The notes under the pieces are model-generated. The model was not told the DNA's origin, did not search any database, and worked only from the letters and a program-made list of their open reading frames with translations. 64,000 bases of DNA from Bartonella sp. F02 (GTDB lineage Bacteria > Pseudomonadota > Alphaproteobacteria > Rhizobiales > Rhizobiaceae), in NCBI RefSeq assembly GCF_026929975.1, contig NZ_JANHOK010000002.1, forward strand, positions 1 to 64,000, given 5' to 3'. The position numbers and the translations under genes were made by a program. Shown one piece after another: positions 18,996-31,611 of this stretch; position 1 is the stretch's first letter; each line of letters opens with the position of its first letter.

Positions 18996-21659
18996 ATGAA
19001 TAGCGTTAAGAAAATCCGGTCAACTTTTTTGGATTACTTTCATCGTAATGGGCATGAAATTCTTCCTTCTAGTTCACTTGTTCCACGCAATGATCCCACA
19101 TTAATGTTTACCAATGCAGGGATGGTACAGTTCAAAAATATTTTTACTGGACTTGAGCAGAGTTCTTATAAGCGTGCAACAACCGCACAAAAGTGTGTTC
19201 GTGCTGGTGGCAAACATAATGATTTGGATAATGTTGGTTACACAGCGCGCCATCACACTTTTTTTGAAATGCTTGGTAATTTTTCTTTTAGCAATTATTT
19301 CAAAGAAGAAGCAATTTTTTTTGCATGGGATCTTTTAACAAAAGAGTTTTGTCTTTCAAAGGATAAATTGTTGGTTACAGTTTATCATAATGATGATGTG
19401 GCGGCTGAATTATGGCGTAAAATTTCAGGTCTTTCAGATCAAAAAATTATTCGTATTGCAACAAATGATAATTTTTGGGCAATGGGAGATACAGGGCCAT
19501 GCGGTCCTTCTTCAGAGATTTTTTATGACCATGGTAAAAAGATATGGGGAGGACCTCCTGGAAGTCCTGATGAACATGGTGATCGCTTTATTGAAATTTG
19601 GAATCTTGTTTTTATGCAGTATGAGCAGATAAGCAAAGAGAACCTCATCGAATTACCTCATCCTTCTATAGATACTGGTATGGGGCTAGAGCGTATTGCT
19701 GCTGTTTTACAAGGCGTTCACGATAATTACGATATTGATCTTTTTTGTGCATTAATTCGCGCATCTCAAGAAATCACAGGTGTTGAGGCTAAAGGCGATT
19801 TTGCTATAAGTCATCGTGTTATTGCAGATCATTTACGTTCATCAGCATTTTTGATTGCTGATGGCGTTTTACCTTCCAATGAAGGTCGTGGATATGTTTT
19901 GCGTCGTATTATGCGTCGTGCGATGCGTCATGTTCATTTTCTTGGTTATAAAGAGTTATTAATGTGGCGTCTTGTTCCTGCTTTGATCCATGAAATGGGG
20001 CAGGCTTATCCAGAATTAATCCGTGCTGAATCTTTAATTTCAGAAGTCTTAAAATTAGAAGAAATGCGTTTTCGTAAAACCATGGAACGAGGTCTTAATT
20101 TGTTGAATGAATCGAGTATTCATCTTCAAGAGGGAGATCATTTTGATGGCGAAATTGCTTTTAAATTGTATGACACATATGGTTTTCCACTTGATTTAAC
20201 ACAAGATGCTCTGCGGCGTCGTGGAATATCTGTTGATATTGATGCTTTTGAACAGGCAATGGAGCGTCAGAAGGCGGAAGCGCGTGCACATTGGTCTGGT
20301 TCTGGTGAAACCGTAACAGAAAAAATCTGGTTTTCTATTCGTGATCAAGTAGGAGCTACAGAATTTCTTGGTTATGAAACAGAAAGTGCTGAAGGTATTA
20401 TTTCAGCTCTTGTGTGTGATGGAGAAATTGTTGATCATATCTCTTCAGGGCAAAAAGCGATAATTGTTGTTAATCAAACGCCTTTTTATGCTGAATCTGG
20501 AGGGCAGATTGGTGATAGTGGTATAATTTCTGGTGAGAATTTTATTTTTGAGGTTTATGACACTCAGAACAAAGGTGATGGTCTTTTTATCCATATTGGT
20601 AAAGTAAAAAAAGGGCAGAGCAAAATAGGAAATGGTGTAGAACTAAAGGTTGATTCTATTCGTCGTAAAAAAATACGCGCTAACCATTCTGCTACTCACC
20701 TTTTGCATAAAGCTTTGCGTCAAGTTTTAGGAGATCATGTTGCGCAGAAAGGTTCATTTGTATCACCTGATCGGTTACGTTTCGATTTTTCTCATCCAAA
20801 ACCGATTTCTCCGGAAGAGTTAAAAAAAATAGAAAATTTAGCAAATGATATTGTTTTGCAAAATAGTGAAGTGATAACGCGTCTTATGGCGGTGGATGAT
20901 GCAATTTCTGACGGAGCAACAGCACTGTTTGGTGAAAAATATAGTGATGAAGTTCGCGTTGTTTCTATGGGAAAAGATTCTGGAGAAATAGAATTAAAAA
21001 ATTATTGGTCCAGTGAGCTTTGTGGAGGAACACATGTTCAAAGAACAGGTGATATAGGCCTTATTCATATTCTTTCTGAAAGTTCTGTTGCTGCGGGGGT
21101 GCGTCGTATCGAGGCTTTGACGGGAACTACTGCTCGTCTTTATCTTGATAGTCAAGAACAACAACTCCATGATATCGCTGCTCTTTTAAAAGTTTCTCCT
21201 GATAATGTAGAAGAACGTATTCGTGTTTTGCTTGATAATCATCGTAAGCTTGAAAAAGAATTGAATGATACACGGATGAAAATTGCTTTTAATGGTGGAT
21301 CTGTAAAGAGCAAAGAAGAAGATATTGAAACAATTAATGGTGTTTCTTTTATAGGGCGTGTTGTGAAAGATATTTCGCCACGAGATCTTAAGGCGTTAGT
21401 GGATGCTGGAAAAAAGAAGATTGGATCAGGAATTGTTGCTTTTGTTGGAGTTTCAGAAGAAGGAAAAGGAAGCGTTGTTGTTGGCGTTACTGATGATTTG
21501 CATGATACATTCAATGCGATTGATTTGGTGCGGATCGCTTCAATTGTTCTTGGAGGTCAGGGCGGTGGTGGGCGCTCGGGTATGGCACAAGCTGGTGGTC
21601 CACAAGGTGACAAAGCTGATGAAGCTATTACAGCATTAAAAACTTTTATTGCAGGATAA
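18996..21659 (+). CDS. alaS: Alanyl-tRNA synthetase
   Basis: AlaS charges tRNA-Ala and edits mischarged Ser/Gly. I start at ATG 18996 ([15 protein letters not shown]), which gives 887 residues, the family norm; the frame from 18927 adds 23 unsupported residues. Domains: class II catalytic core in the first 240 residues ([25 protein letters not shown]), tRNA-recognition region, editing domain with the zinc motif HSATH at 564-568 and CGGTH at 676-680, and the C-Ala domain with the Gly-rich end [16 protein letters not shown]. The ribosome binding site is weak. It lies 200 bases after recA, as in many Alphaproteobacteria. Confidence 0.96.
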   Translation: MNSVKKIRSTFLDYFHRNGHEILPSSSLVPRNDPTLMFTNAGMVQFKNIFTGLEQSSYKRATTAQKCVRAGGKHNDLDNVGYTARHHTFFEMLGNFSFSNYFKEEAIFFAWDLLTKEFCLSKDKLLVTVYHNDDVAAELWRKISGLSDQKIIRIATNDNFWAMGDTGPCGPSSEIFYDHGKKIWGGPPGSPDEHGDRFIEIWNLVFMQYEQISKENLIELPHPSIDTGMGLERIAAVLQGVHDNYDIDLFCALIRASQEITGVEAKGDFAISHRVIADHLRSSAFLIADGVLPSNEGRGYVLRRIMRRAMRHVHFLGYKELLMWRLVPALIHEMGQAYPELIRAESLISEVLKLEEMRFRKTMERGLNLLNESSIHLQEGDHFDGEIAFKLYDTYGFPLDLTQDALRRRGISVDIDAFEQAMERQKAEARAHWSGSGETVTEKIWFSIRDQVGATEFLGYETESAEGIISALVCDGEIVDHISSGQKAIIVVNQTPFYAESGGQIGDSGIISGENFIFEVYDTQNKGDGLFIHIGKVKKGQSKIGNGVELKVDSIRRKKIRANHSATHLLHKALRQVLGDHVAQKGSFVSPDRLRFDFSHPKPISPEELKKIENLANDIVLQNSEVITRLMAVDDAISDGATALFGEKYSDEVRVVSMGKDSGEIELKNYWSSELCGGTHVQRTGDIGLIHILSESSVAAGVRRIEALTGTTARLYLDSQEQQLHDIAALLKVSPDNVEERIRVLLDNHRKLEKELNDTRMKIAFNGGSVKSKEEDIETINGVSFIGRVVKDISPRDLKALVDAGKKKIGSGIVAFVGVSEEGKGSVVVGVTDDLHDTFNAIDLVRIASIVLGGQGGGGRSGMAQAGGPQGDKADEAITALKTFIAG

Positions 21660-21754
21660 TTTGTACTTCATATTGTTTCTATTTTAGATGTTTATGAAAA
21701 TGTTATTTTGTAATTAACACTTTAATAATTAAAAAATATTGGCAAGAGTGAAGC

Positions 21755-23545
21755 TTATGATGCAATAGTTTTTCGTAGGGGAATTACGCATTCGTTTTCT
21801 TCTTCTTTTTTTATTTGGAGATTGTTTTCTAGGTTTCCAGTTTTAAGTAGTCTGTAAAAACGCCCTCTTTTATTGATTAACTCTTGAAAATTACCTTTTT
21901 CAATTAAACGTCCTTGATCTAAGAAAAGGATAAGATCTGCGTTGCGAATTGTTGAAAGACGATGTGCTATAATAAAAGTTGTTCGAGTTTTGCTTATGCA
22001 ATCGATGGCATCTTGAACACGGACTTCTGTTTCAACGTCAAGTGCGCTTGTTGCTTCATCCAAAATAAGAATGGGAGCATCTTTTAAAACAGCTCGTGCG
22101 ATCGCTAATCGTTGTCTTTCTCCACCTGATAATTTTGTTCCTCGTTCCCCAACAAGTGTATTATAACAAAGGCTTTTTTTCAAAATAAAATCATGTGCAG
22201 AAGCAGCTTTTGCAGCTTTATAGAGTTCTTCATCTGTTGCATTTGCTCTGCCTACAGAAATATTATCACGTATACTACGGTTGAAAAGACCGGCATCTTG
22301 GAACACGGTTGCTAAAGATTTACGTAAAGATTCACAATTAACAGAATGTATATTTGTTCCATCAATGCTAATGTATCCGAGAGTAGGGTCATATACGCGT
22401 TGCAACAAATTAATTAATGTTGTTTTTCCAGCGCCTGTTGGTCCAACAATCGCCACTGTTTGCCCCGTTTTTACTTTAAATGAAATGTCGAAGACACCCT
22501 GAGAGGAATTGGGGAATTTATAGGTTACGTTATGGAATTGGATTTCACCTTTAACATTTTTGAGGGAGGGGAGATTATCAAGTTTATTACTATGAAAGGT
22601 TGAATCTTCCATTGCAAAAAAATCTTGTAATTTTGCTTGTGAAGTTATAGCTGAATTAATGAAACCACTAATTTGATCAAGACGGCTAATCATGAGTTGA
22701 GCAAAACCGACAAATGCAACAACTTCACCGATATGCGATTGACCTTTTGTAACAAAAAAGGCACCAAGGATGAGAACGCATACTATTGAAAGAGTAGAAG
22801 CCATTCGATTGAGCCCACTAGCAAGAGCCCACCAATTTAAAACTGGGTTTTGTGCTTTCAAAAGATCGCTTGTATGTTGATGAAGAGCTAAGGTTTCTTC
22901 TGTTATCCGGTTATAACTTTGTACAATGGAAACATTAGAAATTGAATCGCTAACATGTTCAAAAAGATTGTGGTGATAACGTTCTACAGCGGCTTGTCCA
23001 TCTTTTGTTTTTTGCATCACCAAACGTGCAATCAATATATAGGTTATGGCAAGAACAGCTAAGACAACAGAAAGGCGCCAGTTCATATTAAAAGCGATAG
23101 GAATAAGAGCGAATAATGCAACAAATGTTGAAAGATGTTGGCGCATAAAATCAAGCCATATGCTTGACATAGAGTCTATCGCCCGTAAAAGTGTATGGAG
23201 AGCATTTGAAGTTCCACGTTGTTGATGCCAAATTAATGGCATAGCAATGATGCGTTCGAAAGATTCCGTTAAAACAGTTAAGCGGCATCTATGGACTAAA
23301 CGGTCAGCGCTGCGCGCAACAAGGACATAAGCAATAATATTAAAAATTCCAAAACATACCCAAGTAACAAGAGTTAAGATGATATCTGATTTGTTGGCAA
23401 TTGCATCAATGACGTGTCCAAATAAAATAGGTTCTGCAATTGTAATAATGGCCAATATAACATTAGCCATACAGATTAAAAGAGATGTATTTCTTTCTTT
23501 GTTTAAATAAGAAAGAACACGAACGTAAGTTTTAAATAAAGACAC
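21755..23545 (-). CDS. ndvA: Beta-(1->2)-glucan export ATP-binding/permease protein NdvA
   Basis: NdvA/ChvA is a half-size ABC exporter that moves cyclic beta-1,2-glucan to the periplasm in Rhizobiales; in Bartonella the substrate is inferred from homology only. I start at GTG 23545 (VSLFKTYVRVLSYL), with GGAGA 8 bases upstream; the TTG-started longer frame adds six residues. The 596-residue product has an ABC exporter transmembrane domain (about residues 15-300, six hydrophobic spans) and a nucleotide-binding domain with Walker A GPTGAGKTT at about 368-376, the LSGGERQR signature and Walker B ILILDEATS. It is convergent with alaS. No ndvB synthase gene is present in this window. Confidence 0.88.
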   Translation of the reverse strand: MSLFKTYVRVLSYLNKERNTSLLICMANVILAIITIAEPILFGHVIDAIANKSDIILTLVTWVCFGIFNIIAYVLVARSADRLVHRCRLTVLTESFERIIAMPLIWHQQRGTSNALHTLLRAIDSMSSIWLDFMRQHLSTFVALFALIPIAFNMNWRLSVVLAVLAITYILIARLVMQKTKDGQAAVERYHHNLFEHVSDSISNVSIVQSYNRITEETLALHQHTSDLLKAQNPVLNWWALASGLNRMASTLSIVCVLILGAFFVTKGQSHIGEVVAFVGFAQLMISRLDQISGFINSAITSQAKLQDFFAMEDSTFHSNKLDNLPSLKNVKGEIQFHNVTYKFPNSSQGVFDISFKVKTGQTVAIVGPTGAGKTTLINLLQRVYDPTLGYISIDGTNIHSVNCESLRKSLATVFQDAGLFNRSIRDNISVGRANATDEELYKAAKAASAHDFILKKSLCYNTLVGERGTKLSGGERQRLAIARAVLKDAPILILDEATSALDVETEVRVQDAIDCISKTRTTFIIAHRLSTIRNADLILFLDQGRLIEKGNFQELINKRGRFYRLLKTGNLENNLQIKKEEENECVIPLRKTIAS

Positions 23546-23768
23546 GGACGATTTCTCCAACAATTATCGCAATTCAAGATTGTTAATTCTTTGTGGTTGC
23601 CTTTGAATTAATGAAATTTATACGATATGAAAATGCAACTTTTGATACGAACTGTAATGCTGTGTGATAAAGTTAAGTCTACAGGATATATTTTTGATGT
23701 TATTTATGAAGAAAAGATCAGATGAAAAAACCGATAGATAAAGAAAATTATATGGTAAGAGAATTATC

Positions 23769-24752
23769 ATGGCAGGTATAGAAATAAAAAAAGTTGATCC
23801 AGATGAAAATGGTATGCGTTTAGATCGCTGGTTCAAAGTGCATTATCCAGAACTGAGTTTTGGATATTTGCAAAAATTGTTGCGTTCTGGACAGATACGG
23901 ATCGATGGTGGGCGTGTTAAAACGGATACGCGCCTTGTTATAGGACAATCTATCCGTGTTCCTCCTTTATTTGTCGATAGTAAAGAAAGTTTTCCTGTAA
24001 CAGATAAAATTATGAATGACAAAGATGATGGAGCTATTTTAAAAAAAATGCTTCTTTATGAAGATAAAAAAGTTTTTGTTTTCAATAAACCTGCAGGTTT
24101 AGCTGTACAAGGTGGTTCTGGATTGACGCGTCACGTTGATAGTATGCTTGAAGCATGGCGCAATAAAAAAGGTGAAAAACCTCGACTTGTTCACCGGCTT
24201 GATCGCGAAACATCTGGTGTTCTTGTTGTTGCTCGATCACGAGGAGCTGCACAGGCTTTGACAGCTTCTTTTAGAGCACGAGAAACAAAAAAGATTTATT
24301 GGGCGCTGGTTCGAGGTGTTCCTAGAAAGAAACAAGATAAAATTTCAACATACATCATTAAAGAAACGACGACACAAGGTGATAAAATGTGCGTTTGTGA
24401 ACATGGGGATCCAGATTCGAGTCATGCTGTTTCTTATTATCGTGTTTTAGAAACACGAGGACGTGTTCTCTCGTGGCTTGAAATGGAGCCTTATACGGGA
24501 AGAACACATCAATTACGTGTACATGCCGCACATATAAATCATCCAATTATTGGAGATTCAAAATATTTTTTTTCTGATAGTAATTGGACTTTGCCGGGAG
24601 GAATCCAAAATCGTCTTCATCTTCATGCACGCCGGATTTGTATTCCTCATCCTTCGGGAGGAGTATTAGATATTACTGCACCGTTACCACCTCATATGGT
24701 ACAAAGTTTTAATCTTTTGGCTTTTGATGAAACTGATGGAGATATAGAGTAG
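23769..24752 (+). CDS. rluC: RluC/RluD-type 23S rRNA pseudouridine synthase
   Basis: The enzyme isomerises specific uridines of 23S rRNA. The 327-residue protein has an N-terminal S4 RNA-binding domain (residues about 15-75, with MRLDRWFKVHYPEL and LLRSGQIRIDGGRV) and a RluA-family catalytic domain with HRLDRETSG near residues 142-150, whose Asp is the catalytic residue. The later block PYTGRTHQLRVHAAHINHPI fits the family. RluC (positions 955/2504/2580 in E. coli numbering) is the likeliest subfamily; RluD cannot be excluded. ATG 23769 gives a plausible N-terminus. Confidence 0.85.
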   Translation: MAGIEIKKVDPDENGMRLDRWFKVHYPELSFGYLQKLLRSGQIRIDGGRVKTDTRLVIGQSIRVPPLFVDSKESFPVTDKIMNDKDDGAILKKMLLYEDKKVFVFNKPAGLAVQGGSGLTRHVDSMLEAWRNKKGEKPRLVHRLDRETSGVLVVARSRGAAQALTASFRARETKKIYWALVRGVPRKKQDKISTYIIKETTTQGDKMCVCEHGDPDSSHAVSYYRVLETRGRVLSWLEMEPYTGRTHQLRVHAAHINHPIIGDSKYFFSDSNWTLPGGIQNRLHLHARRICIPHPSGGVLDITAPLPPHMVQSFNLLAFDETDGDIE

Positions 24753-24937
24753 GTGCATGGACAAAAAGGACAGTGTGCACATCATTAAAAATACTTTGTT
24801 TTCTAAAGAATTGTTTTTGATAGACAGAAAATAGAGATAATTTTATGATTATGAGATGTTTGTTCCTCGACCAGTTGGTATGAATTTTATTTTTATAAAA
24901 TTTTATAACTTATTGAAAGTATTGTGAGTAAAGAAAT

Positions 24938-25723
24938 ATGCGCGAGATTTTATATAATTTTGACCAGCCTTCTAATCAAGAGTCTCCTATTCACGACAAG
25001 AGTCAAGATTTTTTACGTCAATCTTTACCTAAACGATTTTATCAAGAAGTAAGTGTTTTGTTAAAAGAAAATGGATTTTCCATATTATTGGATGGAAATC
25101 CAGTAAAAACACCTGCAAAACGCCATCTGTGTGTTCCTACAGAAGCACTTGCTGAACGAGTCGCACAGGAATTTGATATTCAGAAAAAAGTCATTGATCC
25201 AGCAAAAATGCCCATAACACGTCTTGTTAATACTGTTGTTGATGGTGTTGTTGATGATATGCAAGTTATTTTTGAAGATTTATTGCGCTTTGCTGCTTGT
25301 GATATGGTTTTTTATCGTGCTCAAACACCAAAAGAATTGGTACAGAGACAATGCGAACAGTGGGATTTTTTACTTGATTGGGCAGAAGAAAAGATTGGTG
25401 CACGTTTTAATTTAGCAGAAGGGCTTGTGCATATTGAACAACCACGAGAGGCCATTCAAGCAGTTAGCACTTATTTACGCAAAGTGGAATCTCCTTATGT
25501 GCTTGCGGCTCTTCATAGCATGACGACTTTAACGGGTTCTGCTCTCATTGCTTTTTCTGTTGCAGAAAAGAAAATTGATGTAGATAAAGCTTGGGCTATT
25601 GCACATTTAGATGAAGATTGGGCGATGGAGCAGTGGGGTGTTGATGAGGAAGTTATAACGCGCCGAACTTATAAGAAAGCTGAATTCGATGCAGCCTCGA
25701 TGATGATTGTTACTTGTTTATAA
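24938..25723 (+). CDS. ATP12-family F1-ATPase assembly chaperone
   Basis: ATP12 proteins are chaperones for the alpha subunit of F1-ATPase in mitochondria and occur in Alphaproteobacteria. The 261-residue product contains recognisable features: KRFYQEVSV and LLDGNPVKTPAKRHLCVPT (N-terminal beta domain, residues about 30-70), then a helical domain with MPITRLVNTVVDG near residue 90, LLRFAACDMVFYRA near residue 110 and the end DEDWAMEQWGVDEE. A weak AGTAAAG lies before the ATG. The 185-base gap after rluC contains no convincing gene. Function is by homology to the family. Confidence 0.88.
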   Translation: MREILYNFDQPSNQESPIHDKSQDFLRQSLPKRFYQEVSVLLKENGFSILLDGNPVKTPAKRHLCVPTEALAERVAQEFDIQKKVIDPAKMPITRLVNTVVDGVVDDMQVIFEDLLRFAACDMVFYRAQTPKELVQRQCEQWDFLLDWAEEKIGARFNLAEGLVHIEQPREAIQAVSTYLRKVESPYVLAALHSMTTLTGSALIAFSVAEKKIDVDKAWAIAHLDEDWAMEQWGVDEEVITRRTYKKAEFDAASMMIVTCL

Positions 25724-25736
25724 ATAAAATTTTCTT

Positions 25737-26288
25737 CTACTTATGCATAAGTATCATGTGAGAAGATGTTGCTTCTACTTTTTTAGATTTAAGAAACGCT
25801 TCATTGATTAGATGTAACGTTGTTTCATTATTGTTACGAATAAAATACCAATGGTGATTTTCAAAAAGAGCAATGATTTCGGTTTTAATAGAGTGTTTTT
25901 TTTCATCATTTGTTCTAATTGTAAATTCTAGAGGGATAAGAAAATAGGGAATGCCATTATCAAACTTTCCTGCACGTTTCTGTGTTTGATCAATTTTTAT
26001 ATCTTCAATTTTTTTATAATTTTTAGCTATTTGTTCTATTTGATTTTTGATGATTTTTTGAAATTGTAATTTGCTCAGATTTTTTTTCTCAGCTAAGGCA
26101 TCGATAATTTGGGGAGGAATTGCTTTTAATATGGCATTTGCGTCAGCTTCTTGAAGTGCTTTACTGTAAGCAAAAGTTTCTTTTTCTAAAACTTTAAATT
26201 CTTCATCGGTAATTGTATTGGCTTGGACATTTGATACAAGAAAAATAAAACAGATAAGAGTAGATAAGAGTAGATGAATTTTGCACAT
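25737..26288 (-). CDS. Predicted secreted protein of unknown function
   Basis: I do not recognise a family. The 183-residue product has a signal peptide (MCKIHLLLSTLICFIFLVSNVQA, quoted in parts: basic start, hydrophobic core about 5-18, cleavage after VQA), then a helical, charged region to about residue 95 and a probable beta region (YFLIPLEFTIRT, EIIALFENHHWYFIRNN) to the end. The layout resembles small periplasmic alpha/beta proteins. It lies downstream of glnB-glnA on the same strand but behind the glnA terminator, and its stop is 13 bases from that of the convergent ATP12 gene. Confidence 0.75.
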   Translation of the reverse strand: MCKIHLLLSTLICFIFLVSNVQANTITDEEFKVLEKETFAYSKALQEADANAILKAIPPQIIDALAEKKNLSKLQFQKIIKNQIEQIAKNYKKIEDIKIDQTQKRAGKFDNGIPYFLIPLEFTIRTNDEKKHSIKTEIIALFENHHWYFIRNNNETTLHLINEAFLKSKKVEATSSHMILMHK

Positions 26289-26369
26289 TGGAGCTCTTGA
26301 TAATTGACTTGAATAAATTAAACTATATTTACAAAATATTATTATTTTCTAAAGCAAATAACACACATT

Positions 26370-26396
26370 AAAAATGGAGATTTACTCTCCATTTTT
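26370..26396 (-). terminator. Rho-independent terminator of glnB-glnA
   Basis: An 11-bp perfect stem (AAAAATGGAGA / TCTCCATTTTT) with a five-base loop lies 26 bases after the glnA stop. On the minus strand the 3' arm ends in a U-run, as expected for an intrinsic terminator. The mirrored T-run allows some activity on the other strand too. Confidence 0.85.
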
Positions 26397-26421
26397 AAAT
26401 TAAATAGGACAATTTATTTTT

Positions 26422-27831
26422 TTAAACAGAATAATACATATCAAATTCTACAGGATGTGGTGTCATTTCATAACGTAGAACTTCTTGCATTTTCAGTTGG
26501 ATGAAAGAATTAATCTGATCATCATCAAAGACATCACCGGCTTTAAGAAACGCGCGATCTTTATCAAGAGATTCAAGTGCTTCACGCAAACTTTCTGAAA
26601 CTGTTGGAATTTCTTTAAGTTCTTTTGAAGGAAGGTCGTAAAGATCTTTATCCATAGGTTGTCCAGGGTGGATTTTATTTTTAATGCCGTCAAGACCTGC
26701 CATTAAAATTGCTGCAAATGCTAAATACGGATTAGCTGTTGGATCAGGAAAACGAATTTCTACACGTTTTGAATTTGGTGAATAACTAAATGGAATGCGG
26801 CAAGCTGCAGAGCGATTGCGTGCGGAATATGTTAAAAGAACAGGAGCCTCATAACCAGGAACTAAACGTTTATAAGAATTTGTGGAAGGGTTTGTGAATG
26901 CATTGATTGCTTTTGCATGTTTAATGACACCACCGATAAAAAATAGGCAAGTTTCTGATAGCCCGGCATATTCATTGCCTGCAAAGATTGGTTGGCCATC
27001 TTTCCAAAGCGATATATGGACATGCATTCCTGAACCATTATCTCCAAAGATTGGTTTTGGCATAAAAGTTGCTGTTTTTCCGTAATTGTTCGCGATTTGA
27101 TGCACAACATATTTGAAAATTTGCATTTTATCCGCTTCGCGAACTAACGTATCAAATCGAATACCGAGTTCATGTTGAGCTGCTGCAACTTCATGATGAT
27201 GTTTTTCAACGCGTACCCCCATATCTGTTAATGCCGTTAGCATTTCAGAACGCATGTCTTGACAAGAATCAATAGGAGGAACGGGCAAGTAACCTCCTTT
27301 CATACGTGGACGGTGACCAAGATTTCCCATTTCATATTCGGTATCATCATTTGATGGGAGTTCACTTGAATCGAGTTTAAAACCTGTATTGTAGGGATCT
27401 GTTTTATAACGGACATCATCAAAGATAAAAAACTCTGCTTCTGGGCCTACATTAATTGTATCGGCAATGTTCAAAGATTTTACATAAGCTTCAGCTCTTT
27501 TTGCAATAGAACGCGGATCTTTTCTATAAAATTCTCCAGAAACAGGATCAATGATATCACAAAATATGATTAAAGTAGATTGAGCAAAAAATGGATCAAT
27601 ATGAGCTGTTTGAGAATCTGGCATCAGTACCATGTCAGATTCATGAATCGTTGTCCATCCAGCGATTGAAGAACCATCAAACATGACGCCGTCAGAAAAT
27701 GTATTTTCACTAATTTCGGCTACATCCATTGTGACATGATGTAACTTCCCTCGTGGATCTGTAAAACGTAAATCAACAAAGCGTATATCATTGTCTGTAA
27801 TTTGTTTAAGAATATCTGATACGGTTGTCAT
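26422..27831 (-). CDS. glnA: Glutamine synthetase type I
   Basis: GlnA makes glutamine from glutamate, ammonia and ATP and is the main ammonium-assimilating enzyme. I start at ATG 27831 ([15 protein letters not shown]), with AAGGA 8 bases upstream, giving 469 residues; the TTG two codons earlier is not needed. Landmarks: DPRGKLHHV near residue 25, [10 protein letters not shown] near residue 50, the EAEFF and [22 protein letters not shown] catalytic blocks (quoted in part), and DLYDLP near residue 396, whose Tyr is the adenylylation site in proteobacterial GSI. It follows glnB by 54 bases. Confidence 0.96.
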   Translation of the reverse strand: MTTVSDILKQITDNDIRFVDLRFTDPRGKLHHVTMDVAEISENTFSDGVMFDGSSIAGWTTIHESDMVLMPDSQTAHIDPFFAQSTLIIFCDIIDPVSGEFYRKDPRSIAKRAEAYVKSLNIADTINVGPEAEFFIFDDVRYKTDPYNTGFKLDSSELPSNDDTEYEMGNLGHRPRMKGGYLPVPPIDSCQDMRSEMLTALTDMGVRVEKHHHEVAAAQHELGIRFDTLVREADKMQIFKYVVHQIANNYGKTATFMPKPIFGDNGSGMHVHISLWKDGQPIFAGNEYAGLSETCLFFIGGVIKHAKAINAFTNPSTNSYKRLVPGYEAPVLLTYSARNRSAACRIPFSYSPNSKRVEIRFPDPTANPYLAFAAILMAGLDGIKNKIHPGQPMDKDLYDLPSKELKEIPTVSESLREALESLDKDRAFLKAGDVFDDDQINSFIQLKMQEVLRYEMTPHPVEFDMYYSV

Positions 27832-27885
27832 ATTCAATTTCCTTATTGGAATGAGATAAATGTAAAAGGGAAAATTTGTAAATAT

Positions 27886-28512
<627 letters not shown>

Positions 28513-31425
28513 TTAAGTTTGTGAATGATGCAAAGGTCGACGCTGTAAAAGTTCTTTGAGAAATTTTCCTGTATAAGAATTGGGGACGTTAATAATATCT
28601 TCTGGGCGACCAATGGCAACAATTTCACCACCTCCATCTCCTCCTTCTGGTCCTAGATCAATGATCCAATCAGCTGTTTTAATGACTTCAAGATTGTGTT
28701 CAATAACAACAACAGTATTTCCTTGATCAACAAGTTTATGAAGCACTTCAAGAAGTTTAGAAATATCATGAAAATGTAAACCGGTTGTTGGTTCGTCTAA
28801 AATATAAAGAGTCCGCCCTGTTGTCTTTCGGGAAAGTTCTTTTGCGAGTTTTACGCGTTGAGCTTCTCCGCCAGAAAGTGTTGTTGCTCTTTGTCCGACT
28901 TGAATATAGCCGAGACCAACAGAAACGAGAGTTTTCATTTTATGATGAATAGCAGGGACAGCTTGAAAAAAATCTTCTGCTTGTTCAACAGTCATATCGA
29001 GAACATCAGCAATAGATTTTCCTTTAAATTTAACTTCTAGAGTTTCTCGATTATAACGTTTTCCTTGGCACACATCACAAGTAACGTAAACATCTGGTAA
29101 AAAGTGCATTTCAATTTTGATAACACCATCACCTTGACACGCTTCGCAACGTCCGCCTTTTACATTAAAAGAAAAACGTCCTGCTTTATATCCACGTGCT
29201 TTTGACTCTGGAAGTTCGGCAAACCAATCGCGTATTGAAGTAAAAGCGCCAGTATAGGTTGCTGGGTTAGAGCGTGGAGTGCGTCCAATGGGTGATTGAT
29301 TAATATCAATGACCTTGTCTATAAATTCTAATCCTTCAATTTTATCATAACTTGCTGGTTTTTGATACCCTCCCATAAGATGTTGAGATGCAGCTTTAAA
29401 AAGAGTTTCAATAAGGAATGTTGATTTTCCTCCACCTGAAATTCCAGTGATACAAGTGAACGTTTCAAGAGGAATATCAGCGTTGATATTTTTAAGATTA
29501 TTGCCTCGAGCACCAATTACTTTAAGAACTTTAGATTTTGAGATTGGGCGCCGCTGAGCAGGAGTCATAACTTTCTTTTTCCCTGAAAGATATTGCCCTG
29601 TGAGTGAGGATGGATTATCTATGATTTCTTGTGGTGTACCTTGAGCTATGACTTCTCCACCGTGAATTCCTGCTGCGGGACCAATGTCAACAATGTGGTC
29701 AGCAGTGAGAATAGCATCTTCATCATGTTCAACGACAATAACTGTGTTTCCGAGATCGCGTAGATGGCGTAATGTTTCTAAGAGACGTTCATTGTCTCGT
29801 TGATGTAACCCAATAGAGGGTTCATCTAAAACATAAAGGACACCTGTAAGACCGGAGCCAATTTGAGATGCTAGCCGAATACGTTGACTCTCTCCTCCTG
29901 AAAGTGTTCCAGAGTTTCTGGATAAAGTCAGATATTCAAGTCCAACATGTTTTAAAAATGTTAGACGGTCGCGAATTTCTTTTAAAATGCGCGTTGCAAT
30001 ATTCTGCTGTTTTTCAGTTAGATATTGGTCAACATTTGCGAACCAATCCTCTGCTTTTGAAATAGAAAGTTCTGATACTTGTCCAATATGCATTCCATGA
30101 ATTTGAACAGCCAATGCTTCTGGTTTTAAGCGATATCCTTTGCAGGCTGGGCATGGAGAAGATGACATGTAGCGTTCAATTTCTTCACGGGATCGTATGG
30201 AATCGTTTTCTTTCCACTGGCGTTCCATATTTGGGATAATACCTTCAAAAGGTTGAGTTATTGTATGAGAGTGTTCACCATTTTTGGCAATCAGCGAAAT
30301 TTCTTTTGTTTTTGTTCCATATAAAATGGAATTTTTTGCTTCATTTGAAAGCTCGCACCATTTGTCAGTGAGATTAAATCCATAAGCTTTTCCTAAGGCT
30401 TCTAAAATTTGATCATAGTAAGATGATGATTTTAACCAAGGAATAATTGCCCCTGATTTTAAAGTGAGATTTTCATTGGGAATAATTTTTAAGGGATCAA
30501 TAGTCACTTTGGTTCCAAGTCCATCGCAAACAGGACAAGCACCAAAAGGGTTATTAAATGAAAAGAGACGTGGTTCAATTTCAGGAATAGAGAATCCGGA
30601 TACAGGACAAGCAAATTTTTCTGAAAAAACGATTCGTTTGTGAGTTTCATTTTTTGATTTATTGGCAGATTCTCCTAATGTATCTTGTTGTATTAAAGGT
30701 TGATCTGTCATTTCAGCAATTGCAATTCCATCTGCTAATTGTAAACAAGTTTCTAAACTGTCAGCTAGGCGAGAGGTTATGTCATTTCGTACAACGATAC
30801 GATCAACAACTATGTCTATATCATGTTTATAGTTTTTATTAAGAGAGGGAGTATCGGAAATTTCATAGAATTTTCCATCAATTTTGACACGTTGAAATCC
30901 TTTTTTTAACAGTTCTGCGAGTTCTTTTTTATATTCACCTTTTCGTCCTCTTACTAAAGGTGCCATAATAAAAATTCGTGTACCTTCTGGTAAAGCCATA
31001 ATTTGATCAACCATTTGGCTAATAGTTTGGTTTTCAATAGGTAAACCTGTAACGGGTGAATAAGGAGTCCCCACACGAGAGAAAAGAAGACGCATGTAAT
31101 CATGAATTTCAGTAACAGTGCCGACGGTTGAGCGTGGGTTGTGGCTTGTTGTTTTTTGTTCGATGGAGATAGCAGGAGAAAGACCATCTATTTGATCAAC
31201 GTCTGGTTTTTTCATGAGTTCTAGAAATTGGCGTGCATAAGCAGAAAGGCTTTCTACATAACGACGTTGACCTTCAGCATAAATTGTATCAAAAGCTAAA
31301 GATGATTTGCCAGAACCAGAAAGCCCCGTTATAACAACCAATTTGTTACGTGGAAGATTCAGATTGATATTTTTGAGATTATGTTCACGTGCGCCGCGAA
31401 TGGCAATGTATTTCTGATGAGGCAT
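28513..31425 (-). CDS. uvrA: UvrABC system protein A
   Basis: UvrA is the damage-recognition ATPase of nucleotide excision repair. The 970-residue length is normal. Two ABC modules are visible: Walker [14 protein letters not shown] near residue 34 and [11 protein letters not shown] near residue 660, signatures [12 protein letters not shown] and [12 protein letters not shown], Walker B VLDEPS and ILDEPT. Zinc modules: CPVSG ... CPVCDG (around residues 270-300) and CEACQGDG ... CDVCQGKR (around residues 755-785). It is divergent from ssb. I saw no canonical SOS box in the 186-base shared region. Confidence 0.97.
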   Translation of the reverse strand: MPHQKYIAIRGAREHNLKNINLNLPRNKLVVITGLSGSGKSSLAFDTIYAEGQRRYVESLSAYARQFLELMKKPDVDQIDGLSPAISIEQKTTSHNPRSTVGTVTEIHDYMRLLFSRVGTPYSPVTGLPIENQTISQMVDQIMALPEGTRIFIMAPLVRGRKGEYKKELAELLKKGFQRVKIDGKFYEISDTPSLNKNYKHDIDIVVDRIVVRNDITSRLADSLETCLQLADGIAIAEMTDQPLIQQDTLGESANKSKNETHKRIVFSEKFACPVSGFSIPEIEPRLFSFNNPFGACPVCDGLGTKVTIDPLKIIPNENLTLKSGAIIPWLKSSSYYDQILEALGKAYGFNLTDKWCELSNEAKNSILYGTKTKEISLIAKNGEHSHTITQPFEGIIPNMERQWKENDSIRSREEIERYMSSSPCPACKGYRLKPEALAVQIHGMHIGQVSELSISKAEDWFANVDQYLTEKQQNIATRILKEIRDRLTFLKHVGLEYLTLSRNSGTLSGGESQRIRLASQIGSGLTGVLYVLDEPSIGLHQRDNERLLETLRHLRDLGNTVIVVEHDEDAILTADHIVDIGPAAGIHGGEVIAQGTPQEIIDNPSSLTGQYLSGKKKVMTPAQRRPISKSKVLKVIGARGNNLKNINADIPLETFTCITGISGGGKSTFLIETLFKAASQHLMGGYQKPASYDKIEGLEFIDKVIDINQSPIGRTPRSNPATYTGAFTSIRDWFAELPESKARGYKAGRFSFNVKGGRCEACQGDGVIKIEMHFLPDVYVTCDVCQGKRYNRETLEVKFKGKSIADVLDMTVEQAEDFFQAVPAIHHKMKTLVSVGLGYIQVGQRATTLSGGEAQRVKLAKELSRKTTGRTLYILDEPTTGLHFHDISKLLEVLHKLVDQGNTVVVIEHNLEVIKTADWIIDLGPEGGDGGGEIVAIGRPEDIINVPNSYTGKFLKELLQRRPLHHSQT

Positions 31426-31611
31426 ATTGAATCCTTGGCGTATATGATAAATTAGATACTAAATATGAGATAAAGTTATTTTTTTGCAATTACAATGGAT
31501 TCAATTGTTCTAGTATGGTGATAAAATGCGAATTCTGTGAAAGAAAGAATAAAAAGAACAACTTTTCTATTTTTTGTAATTTTTATAGTTTAGAATTTTG
31601 GAGTTTCTGCA

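Noticed and set aside
21755-23545. Lipid A flippase MsbA as the identity of the ABC exporter
   Set aside because: The sequence resembles the NdvA/ChvA glucan-exporter branch I know from Bartonella and rhizobia more closely, although the substrate is not shown.
24757-24834. 25-codon ORF starting ATG GAC AAA AAG after rluC
   Set aside because: It has a GAGTAGG sequence upstream but is too short and undistinguished to support as a gene.
31426-31611. SOS box in the uvrA-ssb divergent region
   Set aside because: GTTC and GAAC tetramers occur singly, but no pair has the seven-base spacing of the alphaproteobacterial LexA site.
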